DNA of 64,000 bases, from positions 3,100,001-3,164,000 of the forward strand of contig NZ_CP099546.1 in NCBI RefSeq assembly GCF_023973145.1, given 5' to 3'. The translations under genes and the position numbers were made by a program. Shown here piece by piece: positions 62,218 to 64,000 of the stretch (positions are counted from its first letter, which is position 1; each line of letters opens with the position of its first letter). Source of the stretch: Natronosalvus vescus (lineage in GTDB: Archaea; Halobacteriota; Halobacteria; Halobacteriales; Natrialbaceae). Under the pieces are notes generated by a model, which saw only the letters and a program-made list of their open reading frames with translations, was not told the origin of the DNA and made no database searches.

Positions 62218-62790
62218 TCAGTTTGAGGGGACGAGATGGCCGGGGAGTAGTTTGAGGTAGAGTAACGGAAGGAACCATTCGAGGCCGTGTGGGAGGTTCA
62301 CGACGTACAGTGCCAGGAGTAACCCAATTGCAAACAGACCCATTGCAATTGGTCGGCGGAGACGCTCTGGGACACCGAGCACGATGACCGCGCTGCCGAG
62401 GAGAAAACCATACGCTATCGTGGTTTCCGTCCACGTCAGAAGGGGAAATACCGCTGCCAGGATGAACGGATGAACGTGGAGAGCGATAAACTGGAGATGT
62501 GCCCGTCGACGGTGTGACGGCCTGTGCCACCACCGACTTCCCGCGACCGTCGTCGTAGCAATGATCCCACCTGCAATATCGAGGCTGATCACCAGAACGA
62601 TCGCAATCTGTAACGTGTTCCAGCCGAGTGCGGCCACTTGCGAGTAGACGAAAACCGTGCCGGAAAAGACAACTGCGAACCCGAGAATGAGCCAATTCTC
62701 TGCCCGCGTTGTATCCGGGCCAACGAGTCGATCCCAGCTTCCCCGTACGCCGGTTCGTGGTGCACTCGGAGACTCCGGATTCGAATTCAT
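62218..62790 (-). CDS. Six-helix membrane protein, unknown function
   Basis: 190 residues from ATG 62790 (MNSNPESPSAP). Six hydrophobic segments; the third is ISLDIAGGIIATTTVAGSRWWHRPSHRRRAHLQF. A conserved-looking block WWHRPSHRRRAHLQFIALHVHPF has a His/Trp/Arg cluster between helices that could bind metal or lipid. It may belong to a haloarchaeal integral membrane family, but I cannot name it. Transcribed toward the CBS gene's promoter region. Confidence 0.7.
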   Translation of the reverse strand: MNSNPESPSAPRTGVRGSWDRLVGPDTTRAENWLILGFAVVFSGTVFVYSQVAALGWNTLQIAIVLVISLDIAGGIIATTTVAGSRWWHRPSHRRRAHLQFIALHVHPFILAAVFPLLTWTETTIAYGFLLGSAVIVLGVPERLRRPIAMGLFAIGLLLALYVVNLPHGLEWFLPLLYLKLLPGHLVPSN

Positions 62791-62879
62791 ACGTATTCTG
62801 TCGAACGGTGTTGAAATGAAGTCTCGGTTCGTGAGCAAATACTATGCGTATGCATCAACGCTGAAAATCGGGTAAACGA

Positions 62880-62901
62880 CCACGGGTCGGGTGACCCGTG
62901 G
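62880..62901. repeat. Right-end hairpin of the second tnpB element
   Basis: CCACGGGTC and GACCCGTGG form a 9-base stem around a 4-base loop, just 3' of the tnpB gene on the minus strand. Confidence 0.7.
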
Positions 62902-62920
62902 CTTTTCTTGTTCCCTCAGC

Positions 62921-64000
62921 CTATGCCGATAGCACTCCACGCGACACGATGTCGCGGGATGAGGATGGGCGGTTTACAGAGCGCCCCGACCCAGACAGGC
63001 TCACCTTCCGAACAAACGGTTGGGTTTTGCGAGTCCGGTAATTAACTGATTCAACATCTACACCAGCATGTTTCGCCCACGCTCGCCACGCCACATTCAC
63101 ACTCGCGTTCCGGTCAGCATGGTCTTGCTGAACCTCACACGAATCATTCGTACACCGGAACCGCCGACCTTGACGGTAGCCACGGTGTCCACAACACGAA
63201 CACGACTTCGAGTTGTACGGCGACTCAACCGTCTCACACGGAATCTGATTCCACGTCACCTTGTAGCGAACCTGCTTCTCGAACTTATGGAACGGGAGTT
63301 TGTGCAGACGCCGATTCATGTACGTACCGTACTTGATGGCGTCTCGAATCCCACTCAAGTCCTCGAACACGATAACTGGGTTCGAGAACTGTTGGGCGAA
63401 CTCCACCACAACCCGAGACAGCCGGTGAAGAACCCACTCAGTGTAGCGTTCTTCTTTCTCCCCGAGTTGGTGATGGATGGAGTGTTGGCCGTGTTCTTGA
63501 CAGCGTTTCGTGATGGTGTGGTAGCGTTGGCGTTCGGCTTTCACCGTACCGTAGTCAAGCACGAGTGTTCCGAGCGTGTCCATCGTCTCACGATTAAGAG
63601 CGGTGAGAGCGATGTTGCGCTCGTTAATATCGACGCCGACGAGAGTGTCAGCGTCTTCGGGTTCAGGCACCTCAACCTCTGTTTTAACCGTGACGTGTAG
63701 GTAGTACACGCCATCTCGGTACACAAGTTCAGCCTGTCCCAACGACCACTCATCCTCCGTCAAGGATTCCCCAATCAACGCAAGGTCTTCCGGTCGCCCT
63801 CGAAGGTGCCCTTTCACCTTCTTGTACGGCTTCGGACTCACACGGAACTGAACCCGGTCATCCTCGTCGTTGTAGGTGAGGCGGTAGCCTTCGGTGTGCG
63901 CCATGACAAGTGGGTAGGCTCCTTTCTTGTCCGTGGCGGGTGGCGACGGTTTTCCGACGTGAGTGTTGTCTTGGTCGTGCCACCAGTTGAGGAGTTCTTT
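62921..64000 (-). CDS. tnpB: TnpB (IS200/IS605 family), cut by the window edge
   Basis: At least 359 codons are visible and the frame is open to the right edge. The in-window ATG at 63904 is internal, because the 32 codons before it (ending DKKGAYPLV) align with the first TnpB. The catalytic set is Asp in VGVDINERN, Glu in VIVFEDLSG and Asp in HADRNASVN, and the zinc finger is SCSCCGHRG and FRCTNDSCEVQQ. It differs in sequence from the copy at 1353-2618, so it is another element type, not a recent duplicate. Confidence 0.92.
   Translation of the reverse strand, partial: KELLNWWHDQDNTHVGKPSPPATDKKGAYPLVMAHTEGYRLTYNDEDDRVQFRVSPKPYKKVKGHLRGRPEDLALIGESLTEDEWSLGQAELVYRDGVYYLHVTVKTEVEVPEPEDADTLVGVDINERNIALTALNRETMDTLGTLVLDYGTVKAERQRYHTITKRCQEHGQHSIHHQLGEKEERYTEWVLHRLSRVVVEFAQQFSNPVIVFEDLSGIRDAIKYGTYMNRRLHKLPFHKFEKQVRYKVTWNQIPCETVESPYNSKSCSCCGHRGYRQGRRFRCTNDSCEVQQDHADRNASVNVAWRAWAKHAGVDVESVNYRTRKTQPFVRKVSLSGSGRSVNRPSSSRDIVSRGVLSA

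Overview
The window is chromosomal DNA of a halophilic archaeon (class Halobacteria). The proteins are very acidic, several secreted proteins carry twin-arginine signals, many genes have TATA-like boxes about 25 bases before the start codon (leaderless transcripts), and there are archaeal or haloarchaeal marker genes: aCPSF1, TmcA, L7Ae/S28e/L24e, RNase P proteins, proteasome alpha, SBDS, CDC48, RadB, TbsP and HalOD1. The very frequent CTCGAG word suggests Natrialbales, but this is only an impression.

Positions 1-22 kb are an accessory, partly decayed region. It begins with the 3' part of aCPSF1, followed by an orphan TnpB element with matching hairpins at both ends. After that come poorly characterised genes: two acidic TAT or membrane proteins, a lipoprotein, a VOC protein, an Lrp/HalOD1/small-protein operon, a PAS histidine kinase, a HAD hydrolase, a DUF4397 protein, an MFS/bactofilin-like pair, a cupin, a hydrolase, a DUF4013-like membrane protein with a homopolymer frameshift, and a HEAT-repeat protein. 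Wide, more AT-rich gaps separate them. These gaps hold a tnpB remnant, a broken alcohol dehydrogenase, a transposase remnant, a complete IS5-type element with 7-bp target duplications, and at least nine copies of a dispersed non-coding repeat; a tenth, weaker match lies at 43.9 kb.

Positions 22-34 kb are metabolic. A minus-strand cluster encodes a creatininase-family hydrolase, an amphi-Trp protein, a D-aminoacylase-like amidohydrolase, a dipeptide epimerase, an SH3-NlpC/P60 endopeptidase, a diaminopimelate-decarboxylase-like enzyme and an amidase. The epimerase, endopeptidase and decarboxylase genes overlap. Together they resemble a bacterial murein-peptide (Ykf-type) or gamma-glutamyl-peptide degradation pathway, which is unexpected in an organism without murein. 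Divergent from it lie a rhodanese, a DapA-family aldolase, an acyl-CoA dehydrogenase and a HAD phosphatase.

Positions 34-62 kb are core genome: a 7TM-PAS histidine kinase, panB, tmcA, the rpl7ae-rps28e-rpl24e-ndk operon with a structured leader, thioredoxin, glyA, a large CHAT-like protein, tbsP, the RNase P p30-methyltransferase-Pop5 group, psmA, SBDS, CDC48, larC, an RNase-H-fold protein, radB and a four-CBS protein with an HPF-like tail. The window ends inside a second tnpB, which reads on the minus strand.
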